Below, one piece after another: positions 27,892-34,920 of a stretch of 64,000 nt of DNA. The notes beneath the pieces were generated by a model. It made no database searches. It was not told where the DNA came from and was given only the letters and a program-made list of their open reading frames with translations. The DNA lies in NCBI RefSeq assembly GCF_036388275.1, contig NZ_DASVSF010000008.1:178173-242172 (forward strand). The letters are read 5' to 3'. Source of the stretch: Longimicrobium sp. Its GTDB lineage: Bacteria; Gemmatimonadota; Gemmatimonadetes; Longimicrobiales; Longimicrobiaceae. The position numbers and the translations under genes were made by a program. The stretch's first letter is position 1; each line of letters opens with the position of its first letter.

Positions 27892-28128
27892 TTACTGCTT
27901 GTCGGACGAGGTGCCGACGGAGCCCGTGGCCGAGAGGTCGGCGGCAACGCTGTCGCCGGCGGGCGAGGCGCTGGGCACGGACGTGTCGGCGGCGGGCGGC
28001 ACCGTGGCCTGCTCGGGAGGTGCCACCGCGTTGGTGCTGTCGGCCGGCGCCTCGGCGTTCCCGTTGCCGCCGCCGGGGCAGGCGGCCAGAAGCACCAGCG
28101 CGAAGACGGGAAGAATGCGAGCCTTCAT
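27892..28128 (-). CDS. Small Ala/Pro/Ser/Thr-rich lipoprotein
   Basis: A 78-residue protein: lipoprotein signal M-K-A-R-I-L-P-V-F-A-L-V-L-L-A-A-C (lipobox L-A-A-C, Cys17), a short Gly/Asn linker, then a low-complexity tail of Ala, Pro, Ser, Thr and Asp. GGAGCG precedes the ATG at 28128. A similar composition and layout is seen in the lipoprotein at 61522. Function unknown; probably an envelope tether or stress lipoprotein. Confidence 0.7.
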   Translation of the reverse strand: MKARILPVFALVLLAACPGGGNGNAEAPADSTNAVAPPEQATVPPAADTSVPSASPAGDSVAADLSATGSVGTSSDKQ

Positions 28129-28256
28129 GGGTACGCTCCATGTGGAGTGTGGTCCGGGCTCCTCGCCCGGCCGTTGGACGGCCTTCCGCGGCCGCCCTGG
28201 TCGGGCTCCCTGAAAGGCACAGGCGGTGCCCGGGTGCGCCGGTCGGCCGGAGAACC

Positions 28257-28363
28257 TCACAAGTTCTTGTGACAGGCTACTTTACGAACATCCGGAGTGC
28301 ACGTCGACCGCCCGCGCGGGTGCGGGTGAGCGCGTTCATTGAACGTTCCGCGGTTCAGTGAAC
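28257..28363. promoter_or_regulatory. Cluster of three short dyads upstream of the FKBP gene
   Basis: TCACAAGTTCTTGTGA (28257-28272) is a 7+2+7 dyad. GTTCATTGAAC (28334-28344) and GTTCAGTGAAC (28353-28363) are two near-identical dyads with centres 19 bases apart, about two helical turns. The 363-base gap 28129-28491 holds no gene, so this looks like a control region for the FKBP gene, the divergent lipoprotein, or both. Confidence 0.5.
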
Positions 28364-28491
28364 GGCCGGAGCGAACTCCCACCCGGCGGAACTGGTGCTG
28401 GCGGAGGGGCGGTGATCTTGCCACGTTGGCGCGTCGCGGGCCCTCCACCCGGGAGAGCCCGCGCCGGTTTTCACACCAGGAGATCTGACCG

Positions 28492-28917
28492 ATGGCCGAA
28501 GCGAAGCGCGGTGACACGGTCCGCGTTCACTACAAGGGCACGCTGGACGACGGGAGCGTGTTCGACAGCTCGGAAGGGCGCGACCCGCTGGAGTTCACCA
28601 TCGGCGGCGGGCAGGTGATCGCCGGGTTCGACCAGGGCGTCACGGGCATGTCGCCCGGCGACGAGCGCACCATCAACATCCCGTCGTCCGATGCGTACGG
28701 CGAGGTGCGGGCGGAGCTCCTGCTGCGCGTGCCCCGCGAGCAGTTTCCGCCCGACGTGACGCCCGAGGTGGGGCAGCAGCTGCAGATGAGCGACGGGCAG
28801 CAGACCTTCATCGTCACCGTCCGCGACGTGGCCAACGACGCGGTGTTGCTGGACGCCAACCATCCGCTGGCGGGTAAGGCGCTCACATTCGAGCTCACGC
28901 TGGTCGACATCCGCTGA
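28492..28917 (+). CDS. FKBP-type peptidyl-prolyl isomerase (SlyD-like)
   Basis: A 141-residue cytoplasmic isomerase/chaperone. The FKBP halves surround an insert-in-flap region: V-R-V-H-Y-K-G-T-L-D-D-G-S-V-F-D-S-S, V-I-A-G-F-D-Q-G-V-T-G-M and A-Y-G-E, then N-H-P-L-A-G-K-A-L-T-F. There is no His-rich metal tail of the E. coli SlyD kind. It catalyses proline cis/trans isomerisation in folding proteins. The single gene follows a control region with tandem dyads. Confidence 0.92.
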   Translation: MAEAKRGDTVRVHYKGTLDDGSVFDSSEGRDPLEFTIGGGQVIAGFDQGVTGMSPGDERTINIPSSDAYGEVRAELLLRVPREQFPPDVTPEVGQQLQMSDGQQTFIVTVRDVANDAVLLDANHPLAGKALTFELTLVDIR

Positions 28918-29051
28918 GCGGCGCCAGCCCGGCCGCGCATGAATGCGTCGCCGGGCCGGCGGAAACTACCCACCGACGCGCCGCGTAGTCCCCGCGCCGC
29001 GACACCCGCGGCAAGCCGGGCGCTCTCGCCCCACCCGCACGTCTTCGCATC

Positions 29052-29549
29052 ATGCCCAGCCGCCTGCACTCGCAGTTCACTTTCGTCTACAAGTGGATTT
29101 TACCGTGGATCTGGATCCCGGGCTTCGGCCTCGGCGTGATCTTCGTTGCGTTCGGCTTGGGGGAGGTCGACGGGGCGCCAGCGCATGGATTCCACAAGGT
29201 GGTCTTTCCAATAGGTTGGGTGATCACTTCGACGTTCATCCTCTGGTCCCCGCGCAGGCTGAGGACGGTGTACCTGCACGCGGACCACCTGACCATCGGC
29301 AACGGACGGGAGGAGGAGAACGTTCCCCTCGGCAGCGTGATCCAGGTGACGGAGAACTGGTTGTTCGATCCCAAGCTGATCACCATCCACTACTCACGCC
29401 CGAACGGCGAAGGGGGGCGCGCGCACTACATCGCGCGGTTCGTGGTGCACTGGCCCTTCTCTCCGCATCCCGACGTGCGCTACCTTCGTGAGCAGGTGGA
29501 CGCGGCCCGGCAGGGCGCGCCGTCCGGGCAGCGGTACCGAAGAACCTGA
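29052..29549 (+). CDS. Hypothetical membrane protein with PH-like region
   Basis: A 165-residue protein with two hydrophobic segments (about 14-38 and 52-68) and a C-terminal beta-rich part (L-H-A-D-H-L-T-I-G-N-G and V-P-L-G-S-V-I-Q-V-T) resembling bacterial PH-like domains. No Shine-Dalgarno is evident before the ATG. It lies beside the direct-repeat-flanked segment that begins at 29568. Function unknown. Confidence 0.6.
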   Translation: MPSRLHSQFTFVYKWILPWIWIPGFGLGVIFVAFGLGEVDGAPAHGFHKVVFPIGWVITSTFILWSPRRLRTVYLHADHLTIGNGREEENVPLGSVIQVTENWLFDPKLITIHYSRPNGEGGRAHYIARFVVHWPFSPHPDVRYLREQVDAARQGAPSGQRYRRT

Positions 29550-29567
29550 CGATCGGATGTGGACGAG

Positions 29568-29601
29568 CATGCGTGAGCCATGGGACGAGGGAGAGACGCC
29601 C
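29568..29601. repeat. 34-bp direct repeat, left copy
   Basis: This segment matches 30766-30799 with one mismatch in 34 bases. It encodes M-R-E-P-W-D-E-G-E-T-P and then runs into a stop, so it is a broken copy of the 5' end of the gene at 30761. The two copies bracket about 1.2 kb holding the genes at 29728 and 29991. Confidence 0.92.
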
Positions 29602-29727
29602 ACGTGAGGCAGCAGCTTCGACTCACGCATGGTGACACCTGCTGAGCGGGCGCGGCCGGCGCTTGACGGCGTCCTTCGACTACACCATCGTTGGTTGGCA
29701 CTGCTCCCTTTGACTGGAAGGTTTCCG

Positions 29728-29913
29728 ATGGCAGCCCAGATCCCCGCGAAGGAGCCGGCGGTGGAGAAAGGACCAACGCCGCGGCCTCGCGCCTCCTATG
29801 GTGGAGAACTCCTGGACCCGGAGCCTCCCCCGGATCACCTGGAGTTCGAGAACCTTGCCCTCCGAGGCGCTGATTTCATCCGCGGGAGGCTGGAAAAGCG
29901 GCGCCGGAAGTAG
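29728..29913 (+). CDS. Small protein, possible antitoxin
   Basis: A 61-residue protein: Pro/Glu/Lys-rich first half, then acidic E-L-L-D-P-E-P-P-P-D-H-L-E and a basic C terminus (R-G-A-D-F-I-R-G-R-L-E-K-R-R-R-K). GGAAGG lies six bases before the ATG. It precedes the MazF/PemK-like gene by 77 bases in the same direction, within the repeat-bracketed segment. Antitoxin role is inferred only from size, charge and position. Confidence 0.5.
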   Translation: MAAQIPAKEPAVEKGPTPRPRASYGGELLDPEPPPDHLEFENLALRGADFIRGRLEKRRRK

Positions 29914-29990
29914 CGGATTGCTTCGCTCGCCCGTACAACGAACGGCCAGGATCCCCGCGGTTCTGGTCGTTCTCTCTTCCGTGGCCATCG

Positions 29991-30725
29991 ATGCGCTACC
30001 CTGGTGAAGTCTGGTTGCTTCCGCCCGATGACGATGCCCAGGGCGACCCCAAGTGGCGACGCCATGTGTTGCTGACGGCGTGCGATGAAGGCTGTGACGA
30101 TCCGGCGGTGTTCGCGTACGCGAGCACCCAGTCGACCGAAGCAGGGCGCGGCGCGGCGTACGTCTTGTTCGATCCCGCCAGCACACGGGATGGAAAGTCG
30201 GGGCATGCAGGGTTCACCGCGGCCACGTACATCTATCCCGCTCGCCTGGTAAGCGTCGACCCCGCGGACCTCCGGCAATTTCGAGGACGGCTGCTCGACG
30301 AGATGGCGGAGTTGCGCCTGAAACTCCACCAGGCACTGGGTCTGGGAACGGGCACTACACTCGGGCAAGGTGGTGCCGCGGGCTCCTGGCGCGGTCGAGT
30401 CATCCGCCTGACCCGGGACTACGCTGCACGCACGGGGTTCGAACTTGGATTGGTCGTTACGGAGCCGCAGTATTCCAATCGTCAGCGATACCAGATCATC
30501 GTACCGGTGATCCTGGACGTGGAGCCCGAGCCCGGAGAGGTCGTGGTCAGAGACAAGGGATGGCTCTCGGACGTCGAAGATGGGCTTTCCTTTGCGGTGC
30601 TGGCGGTTCCATTCGTCCACTCGGTGTTCCACCCGACCCGAGTGTCGGGCGATGTCGGGGCGGTGGTGGATGAGGTAACGATGATCGAGATCGATGATGC
30701 GTTGCGCGCTCTTTTTGCCCTGTGA
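29991..30725 (+). CDS. MazF/PemK-like hypothetical protein with two similar halves
   Basis: A 244-residue soluble protein. The first half begins P-G-E-V-W-L-L-P-P and continues R-R-H-V-L-L-T-A-C, like the opening of MazF/PemK endoribonucleases. The second half (from about residue 130) repeats the pattern: G-R-V-I-R-L-T, R-Y-Q-I-I-V-P-V-I, then V-D-E-V-T-M-I-E-I-D-D-A. Both halves end in a helix after a D-x-x-x-L-R-x-x-F/L motif. A tandem SH3-like PemK protein is the best guess, but catalytic residues are not certain. Codon use is less GC-biased than in neighbours, consistent with transfer. Confidence 0.5.
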   Translation: MRYPGEVWLLPPDDDAQGDPKWRRHVLLTACDEGCDDPAVFAYASTQSTEAGRGAAYVLFDPASTRDGKSGHAGFTAATYIYPARLVSVDPADLRQFRGRLLDEMAELRLKLHQALGLGTGTTLGQGGAAGSWRGRVIRLTRDYAARTGFELGLVVTEPQYSNRQRYQIIVPVILDVEPEPGEVVVRDKGWLSDVEDGLSFAVLAVPFVHSVFHPTRVSGDVGAVVDEVTMIEIDDALRALFAL

Positions 30726-30760
30726 GCCTGTGGCCGACCAGCAGCAAGTGATACCGGACG

Positions 30761-31024
30761 ATGAACATGCGTGAGCCGTGGGACGAGGGAGAGACGCCCG
30801 ACGAGCAGGAGGCGCGGCGCGAGGCCTACCGCCGCCTGGCCGACGCGGCGCGGCGCGTGGGGCTGTCGCTGGAAAGCCTGGGGGGCATGCTGCGCCAGGT
30901 GACCCACAACGAGGTAGAGACGCGGCGCTTCCTGGCCGAGAAGGTGTACGGCGTGCCCGACGAGTACCTGGACGACTTCCTCCGCACCCGCATGGAGGAC
31001 GACAAGGAGGGCGGGAACGGATGA
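30761..31024 (+). CDS. Small acidic hypothetical protein
   Basis: An 87-residue helical, charged protein (M-N-M-R-E-P-W-D-E-G-E-T-P, then A-Y-R-R-L-A-D-A-A-R-R-V-G-L-S-L-E-S-L). Its stop overlaps the ATG of the aminopeptidase gene by four bases, so the two are coupled. The 5' end is duplicated 1.2 kb upstream. No family recognised. Confidence 0.7.
   Translation: MNMREPWDEGETPDEQEARREAYRRLADAARRVGLSLESLGGMLRQVTHNEVETRRFLAEKVYGVPDEYLDDFLRTRMEDDKEGGNG
30766..30799. repeat. 34-bp direct repeat, right copy
   Basis: Lies within the first codons of the intact gene at 30761 and is the partner of 29568-29601. The left copy is the truncated one, so insertion of the intervening module with duplication of the gene start is the simplest reading. 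Confidence 0.92.
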
Positions 31025-32082
31025 AAGCCACGCGCTTCACCCGTCCGGCGTTGCTGCTGGCGCTCGTGGCGCTGCTTTCCGCCTGCTCGCCCGGCTACTA
31101 CCTGCGCGCCGCGTGGGAGCAGACCAAGATTCTCAACCGCCGCCACCCGATCGCCAGCATCGTGGCCGACACGGCGACGGACTGGGAAACGCGCAACAAG
31201 CTGCTGCTGGTGCTGCAGGCCCGGCAGTTCGCCGCCGACTCGCTGAAGCTCAACGCCGGCGACAGCTACACCCTCTTCGCCCGCGCGGAATCCGACACGC
31301 TGGTGATGGTGCTCTCCGCCGCGTACAAGGACCGCTTCGCGCCTCACACGTGGCGCTTCCCGATCGTCGGGCGGGTGCCGTACAAGGGCTTCTTCGAGCT
31401 GCGCGACGCCCAGAAGGAGCAGCGCAAGCTGGAGGCGCGCGGCTTCGACACCTACCTGCGCCCCTCGGCCGCGTACAGCACGCTGGGCTGGTTCAACGAT
31501 CCGCTGCTCTCCACGCTGCTGCGCTACGACGAGATTTCGCTCGCCAACACCGTCATCCACGAGCTCTTCCACAACACCTTCTACGCGCCGGGGCAGGCGG
31601 TATTCAACGAGAGCCTGGCCAACTTCGTGGGCGGCCGCGGCGCCATCGAGTTCTTCTGCGGCCGCGACGGTCCCGATGCCGCCACCTGCCGCACGGCCAC
31701 CGGCGCCTGGGACGACGACGTGACGTTCGGGGTGTTCCTGAAAGGGCTGGTGGACGACCTGGAAACGCTGTACGCCCGGCCAGACCTGTCGAGGGACGAC
31801 AAGCTGCGAGAGCGCGAGCGCATCTTCAGTGACGCGCAGGCGCGCTTCGCCGCCGAGGTGCGCCCGCGGCTGAAGGTGGATACGTTCTCCGGCTTCACCC
31901 GCGACCCGCTGAACAACGCCACGCTGATCTCGCGCCGCATCTACTACGACCGGCTGGACCTGTTCGAGCGCGTGTACCAGTCGCGCGGCGGCGATTTTCG
32001 ACGCGCGATGGATGACATCGTAGCCGCGGCGCGCACGAACAAGGACGACCCGTACGGCGCCGTAGAGGCCCTGCTGCGGTGA
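31021..32082 (+). CDS. Putative aminopeptidase lipoprotein (COG4324-like)
   Basis: A 353-residue zinc metallopeptidase. The lipoprotein signal has lipobox L-S-A-C (about residue 21). The zinc motif is H-E-L-F-H in T-V-I-H-E-L-F-H-N-T, with a likely third ligand Glu in F-N-E-S-L-A-N-F-V-G. The sequence around G-Y-Y-L-R-A-A-W-E-Q matches the predicted aminopeptidase family. It probably acts at the outer membrane or in the periplasm. Translation is coupled to the small gene before it. Confidence 0.85.
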   Translation: MKATRFTRPALLLALVALLSACSPGYYLRAAWEQTKILNRRHPIASIVADTATDWETRNKLLLVLQARQFAADSLKLNAGDSYTLFARAESDTLVMVLSAAYKDRFAPHTWRFPIVGRVPYKGFFELRDAQKEQRKLEARGFDTYLRPSAAYSTLGWFNDPLLSTLLRYDEISLANTVIHELFHNTFYAPGQAVFNESLANFVGGRGAIEFFCGRDGPDAATCRTATGAWDDDVTFGVFLKGLVDDLETLYARPDLSRDDKLRERERIFSDAQARFAAEVRPRLKVDTFSGFTRDPLNNATLISRRIYYDRLDLFERVYQSRGGDFRRAMDDIVAAARTNKDDPYGAVEALLR

Positions 32083-32143
32083 GCCGGAGCGGATGAATCC
32101 GCCGCTTCACCTGCACCCCACGGCACCCGCCGACGCGCAGCTA

Positions 32144-32218
32144 TCATCCCGACGGAGCGGCCACCCGTCACCCGACCTCACGCCAGAAGACAGCAGCGAC
32201 CGAGGGATCCGCCACACA
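32144..32218. repeat. Dispersed TCATCCCGACGG element
   Basis: TCATCCCGACGGAGCGGCCA, about 30 variable bases, then GCAGCGACCGAGGGATCCGC and CACACA. Copies at 39373 and 58929. It occupies the gap 32083-32510, in which I support no gene. Confidence 0.85.
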
Positions 32219-32260
32219 CTCCCGGGCGCGCCCCATGGTTCTCCTCACACGAAAACAGGC

Positions 32261-32320
32261 CAGTACGCGAAGGCGGGCTTCGTGTGGTCGTTGCAGCGAA
32301 TTTCATTCGCCCGCCCGGGC
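32261..32320. repeat. Dispersed AGTCCGC/GCGGACT element (degenerate copy)
   Basis: AGTACGCGAAGGCGGGCTTC followed by GTGTGGTCGTTGCAGCGA and TTTCATTCGCCC. Same family as 23716 and 63831. It sits directly after a TCATCCCGACGG element. Confidence 0.75.
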
Positions 32321-32510
32321 GGAGGACACGCGACGAAGCCCCGACCCACGCTCTCCGCGCGGATTCGCCTGCAGCACGAACACTCAACGAACATGTAACC
32401 CGACTGGAACGGAACTCGCGCTTTCCCGCCGGTGAAACGAGCCGCGAGCGAGATCCGAACGTCCCGCCCCCGCGACCCAGCCACGGCGCTTTCCCACAGC
32501 CCGCGCCACG

Positions 32511-34334
32511 ATGCTCAGAACGGTAGCCCTGCGCTTCGGCGCGGCCGAAGGCGACGAGCCGCTGCGGTTTTCCCCCGGCCCGATGACCGTGTTCGTGGGC
32601 CCCAACAACTCGGGAAAAAGCCTGGCGCTTCGCGAGGTGGAAGAGTGGATCGAGTCCGGCGGCGACTCGCTGCGCCACATCATCAAGCGCCTGGGGCTGC
32701 AGCTTCCGCCGGCCGCCGTGATCGAGAAGATGCTGCGTTCCCGTGCCGTCGGTGTGCCGGAGGACGGCGCGTCCGAGAACGAGGTGCGCGTGCTGCGGCT
32801 TCGCTCCGCGGGCGAGTACTCGCGGCGCCGCGCCACGGACAGCGCCGAGCCCCTGGTGGAGCACACCATCGACCTCCCGCGGCTGATGGCCGCCGTCGCC
32901 CACGCGCAGAACGCGTCGGACGAGGAGATGGACATCATCTGCCAGGACCTGCTCTCGCTCTTCACCCTGCGGCTCGACGGGCAGACGCGCCTGGCGCTCA
33001 CCCAGCCGCAGGCAGCCGGCGGGCGGCACGCCAACCCCACCAACCACCTGGGCGTGCTGTTTCGCGACGACGAGGCCCGCGAACGCATTCGCGACATCAC
33101 CTCCGACGCGTTCGGGCTGTTCTTCGTGATCGATCCCGGCAGCGGCAACCAGTTCCACGTGCGGATGTCGGAGCGCCCGCCCATCGACGACGACGAGGAG
33201 CAGGCCGGCGACGACCGCGCGCGCGCATTCCACGGCCGCGCGCACCCCATGTCGGAGATGAGCGACGGCATCCGCGCCTTTACCGGCCTGACCGCCGCGC
33301 TGCTGAGCGCCGACTACCGCATCATGCTGGTGGACGAGCCCGAAGCGTTCCTGCACCCGCCGCTCAGCCGCAAGCTGGGCAAACGCCTGACGCAGCTGGC
33401 GGCGGAGCGCGGGGCCACGGTGCTGGCCGCCACCCACTCGCCCGACTTCGTGATGGGGTGCGTCACCGCGGGGCAGGCGGTGAACATCGTGCGGCTGACG
33501 TACCGGAAGGGAATGCCCAGCGCCCGCCTCCTGGCCGCGCACCAGCTGGAAGCGATGATGCGCGACCCGCTGCTGCGCAGCACCGGCGTGCTGGGCGCGC
33601 TCTTCCACGAAGGGGCCATCGTCTGCGAGGCCGACGCCGACCGCGTGTACTACGCCGAGATCAACGAGCGGCTGCTGGCGCACCGTGGCGGAGGCGCGGA
33701 CGGGTGCGTGTTCCTGAACGCGCAGAACAAGCAGACGGTGCGGCGCATCGTGCGGCCGCTGCGCGAGATGGGGTTGCCCGCGGCCGCCATCCTGGACCTG
33801 GACCTGCTGAAGGGCCGCGAAGACTTCCGCGACCTGATGAACGCCGCGTTCGTGCCGTCCGTCTTCTGGGAGCCGTGGGAGGACATCCGCAAGCGGCTTC
33901 AGCAGAAGATGAACAACGCCCACTACAAGGACGGCGGCATCTACCGGGTGAACGGCGAGGTGCGCAAGGAGTTCGAGGAGCTGCTGGCGAACCTGTCGGA
34001 GTACGGCATCTTCCTGGTGCCCGCGGGCGAGCTGGAGTGCTGGATGCCGGAGCTCGGCGTAGGCGGGCACGGGCCGGAGTGGCTGACGCAGGTGTTCCAG
34101 AAGATGGGGATGGACCCGTCCGACGACGTGTACCAGCGACCTGGCCAGGGCGGCGTGTGGAAGTTCATGCAGCGCGTGGCCACGTGGATCGCCGATCCGC
34201 GCCGCAAGGGAATGCGCGACGACGCGGTGCCGGTGGAGCGGCGCCTGGCCCCGCCCAAGGACGCGGACACCATCGTCACCCCGCTGGTTTCGGAGCCCCT
34301 GATGGTGCCGGAGGTCCAGCAAACCGTCGCCTGA
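32511..34334 (+). CDS. OLD-family ATPase with C-terminal TOPRIM nuclease domain
   Basis: A 607-residue protein. The ABC-type ATPase part has Walker A G30-P-N-N-S-G-K-S37, a signature-like M-S-D-G-I-R-A-F, Walker B I-M-L-V-D275-E276-P and the switch His in A-A-T-H-S. The TOPRIM part has E373 in A-I-V-C-E-A-D-A-D and D429-x-D431 in I-L-D-L-D-L-L. This is the overcoming-lysogenisation-defect (OLD) layout, whose members nick or degrade DNA and often defend against phage. No UvrD-like helicase is adjacent, so it is not a Gabija pair. The gene lies between repeat clusters on both sides. A single-gene defence role is inferred. Confidence 0.87.
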   Translation: MLRTVALRFGAAEGDEPLRFSPGPMTVFVGPNNSGKSLALREVEEWIESGGDSLRHIIKRLGLQLPPAAVIEKMLRSRAVGVPEDGASENEVRVLRLRSAGEYSRRRATDSAEPLVEHTIDLPRLMAAVAHAQNASDEEMDIICQDLLSLFTLRLDGQTRLALTQPQAAGGRHANPTNHLGVLFRDDEARERIRDITSDAFGLFFVIDPGSGNQFHVRMSERPPIDDDEEQAGDDRARAFHGRAHPMSEMSDGIRAFTGLTAALLSADYRIMLVDEPEAFLHPPLSRKLGKRLTQLAAERGATVLAATHSPDFVMGCVTAGQAVNIVRLTYRKGMPSARLLAAHQLEAMMRDPLLRSTGVLGALFHEGAIVCEADADRVYYAEINERLLAHRGGGADGCVFLNAQNKQTVRRIVRPLREMGLPAAAILDLDLLKGREDFRDLMNAAFVPSVFWEPWEDIRKRLQQKMNNAHYKDGGIYRVNGEVRKEFEELLANLSEYGIFLVPAGELECWMPELGVGGHGPEWLTQVFQKMGMDPSDDVYQRPGQGGVWKFMQRVATWIADPRRKGMRDDAVPVERRLAPPKDADTIVTPLVSEPLMVPEVQQTVA

Positions 34335-34440
34335 CCAGCGAAAGGCCGCTTGGTGGCGTCTCGGTGGGGCTGGTGTTTGGGACGGCCTCGTTGGCGGAGC
34401 TTGGTAAGGTTCTAAGACTCCGGCGCATGCCCCTGCTGCC

Positions 34441-34554
34441 CTCTTCCCCCAACCCCTCTCCCAAGCGTAAGAGGGGAGAATTCGGTTGCGCATCGGCTCG
34501 CAGTGCACGCGCGACTCTGGTGTGTACACCCTCTCCCGCTCGCGGGAGAGGGTG
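34441..34554. repeat. CCCTCTCCC palindrome cluster
   Basis: Two hairpin units: CCCCTCTCCC...GAGGGGAG near 34451-34477, and a 13-bp-arm palindrome CACCCTCTCCCGC / GCGGGAGAGGGTG at 34527-34554. A GAATTCG...TCGGCT spacer links them, as in the copy at 63741. This fills most of the gap 34335-34920, which has no supported gene. Confidence 0.85.
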
Positions 34555-34818
34555 GCACGCGTGTCAGCGCGGCCGGGTGAGGGCCCCCACGGCAGCCGAG
34601 GCTCTGCTGCCTCCCCGGGAGACTCACCCTCGTTACCTCCCTACCCTCTCCCGCCGCGCCGAGCACCGTGGAGAACCTGCCCCAAGTGGACACGCGTGGG
34701 TCAATCGTGAGGACGAGGAGCATGTCGTCCACAGGCGGGGAGTGGGTCCGCGGTGACTCGAATGCGACGGTATGGCGCGTCGGGGCTGTACACCCGGCGG
34801 GCCGCAAGTGCGACACCG

Positions 34819-34847
34819 TTGCCCCACACGCCCCCGCAACATACATT
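34819..34847 (+). promoter_or_regulatory. Candidate promoter for the NtrC-family regulator
   Basis: TTGCCC and TACATT with 17-base spacing, 74 bases before the ATG. Consensus-based prediction. Confidence 0.4.
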
Positions 34848-34920
34848 GAGGATCCATCAGCCATCTCCGTGATTGCTGCGCCTGCGGCATCTGACGCCCG
34901 CTCTTCTCCAGCCACTCCCA

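Noticed and set aside
28257..28272. CRP site before the FKBP gene
   Set aside because: The order of half-sites is TCACA...TGTGA, the reverse of the CRP consensus TGTGA...TCACA.
32093..32398. Small gene after the aminopeptidase
   Set aside because: The frame is made of two dispersed repeat elements, and the same sequence recurs at unrelated sites.
32511..34334. Gabija GajA
   Set aside because: The OLD-type architecture fits, but no GajB-like helicase is adjacent; neighbours are an aminopeptidase and an NtrC regulator.
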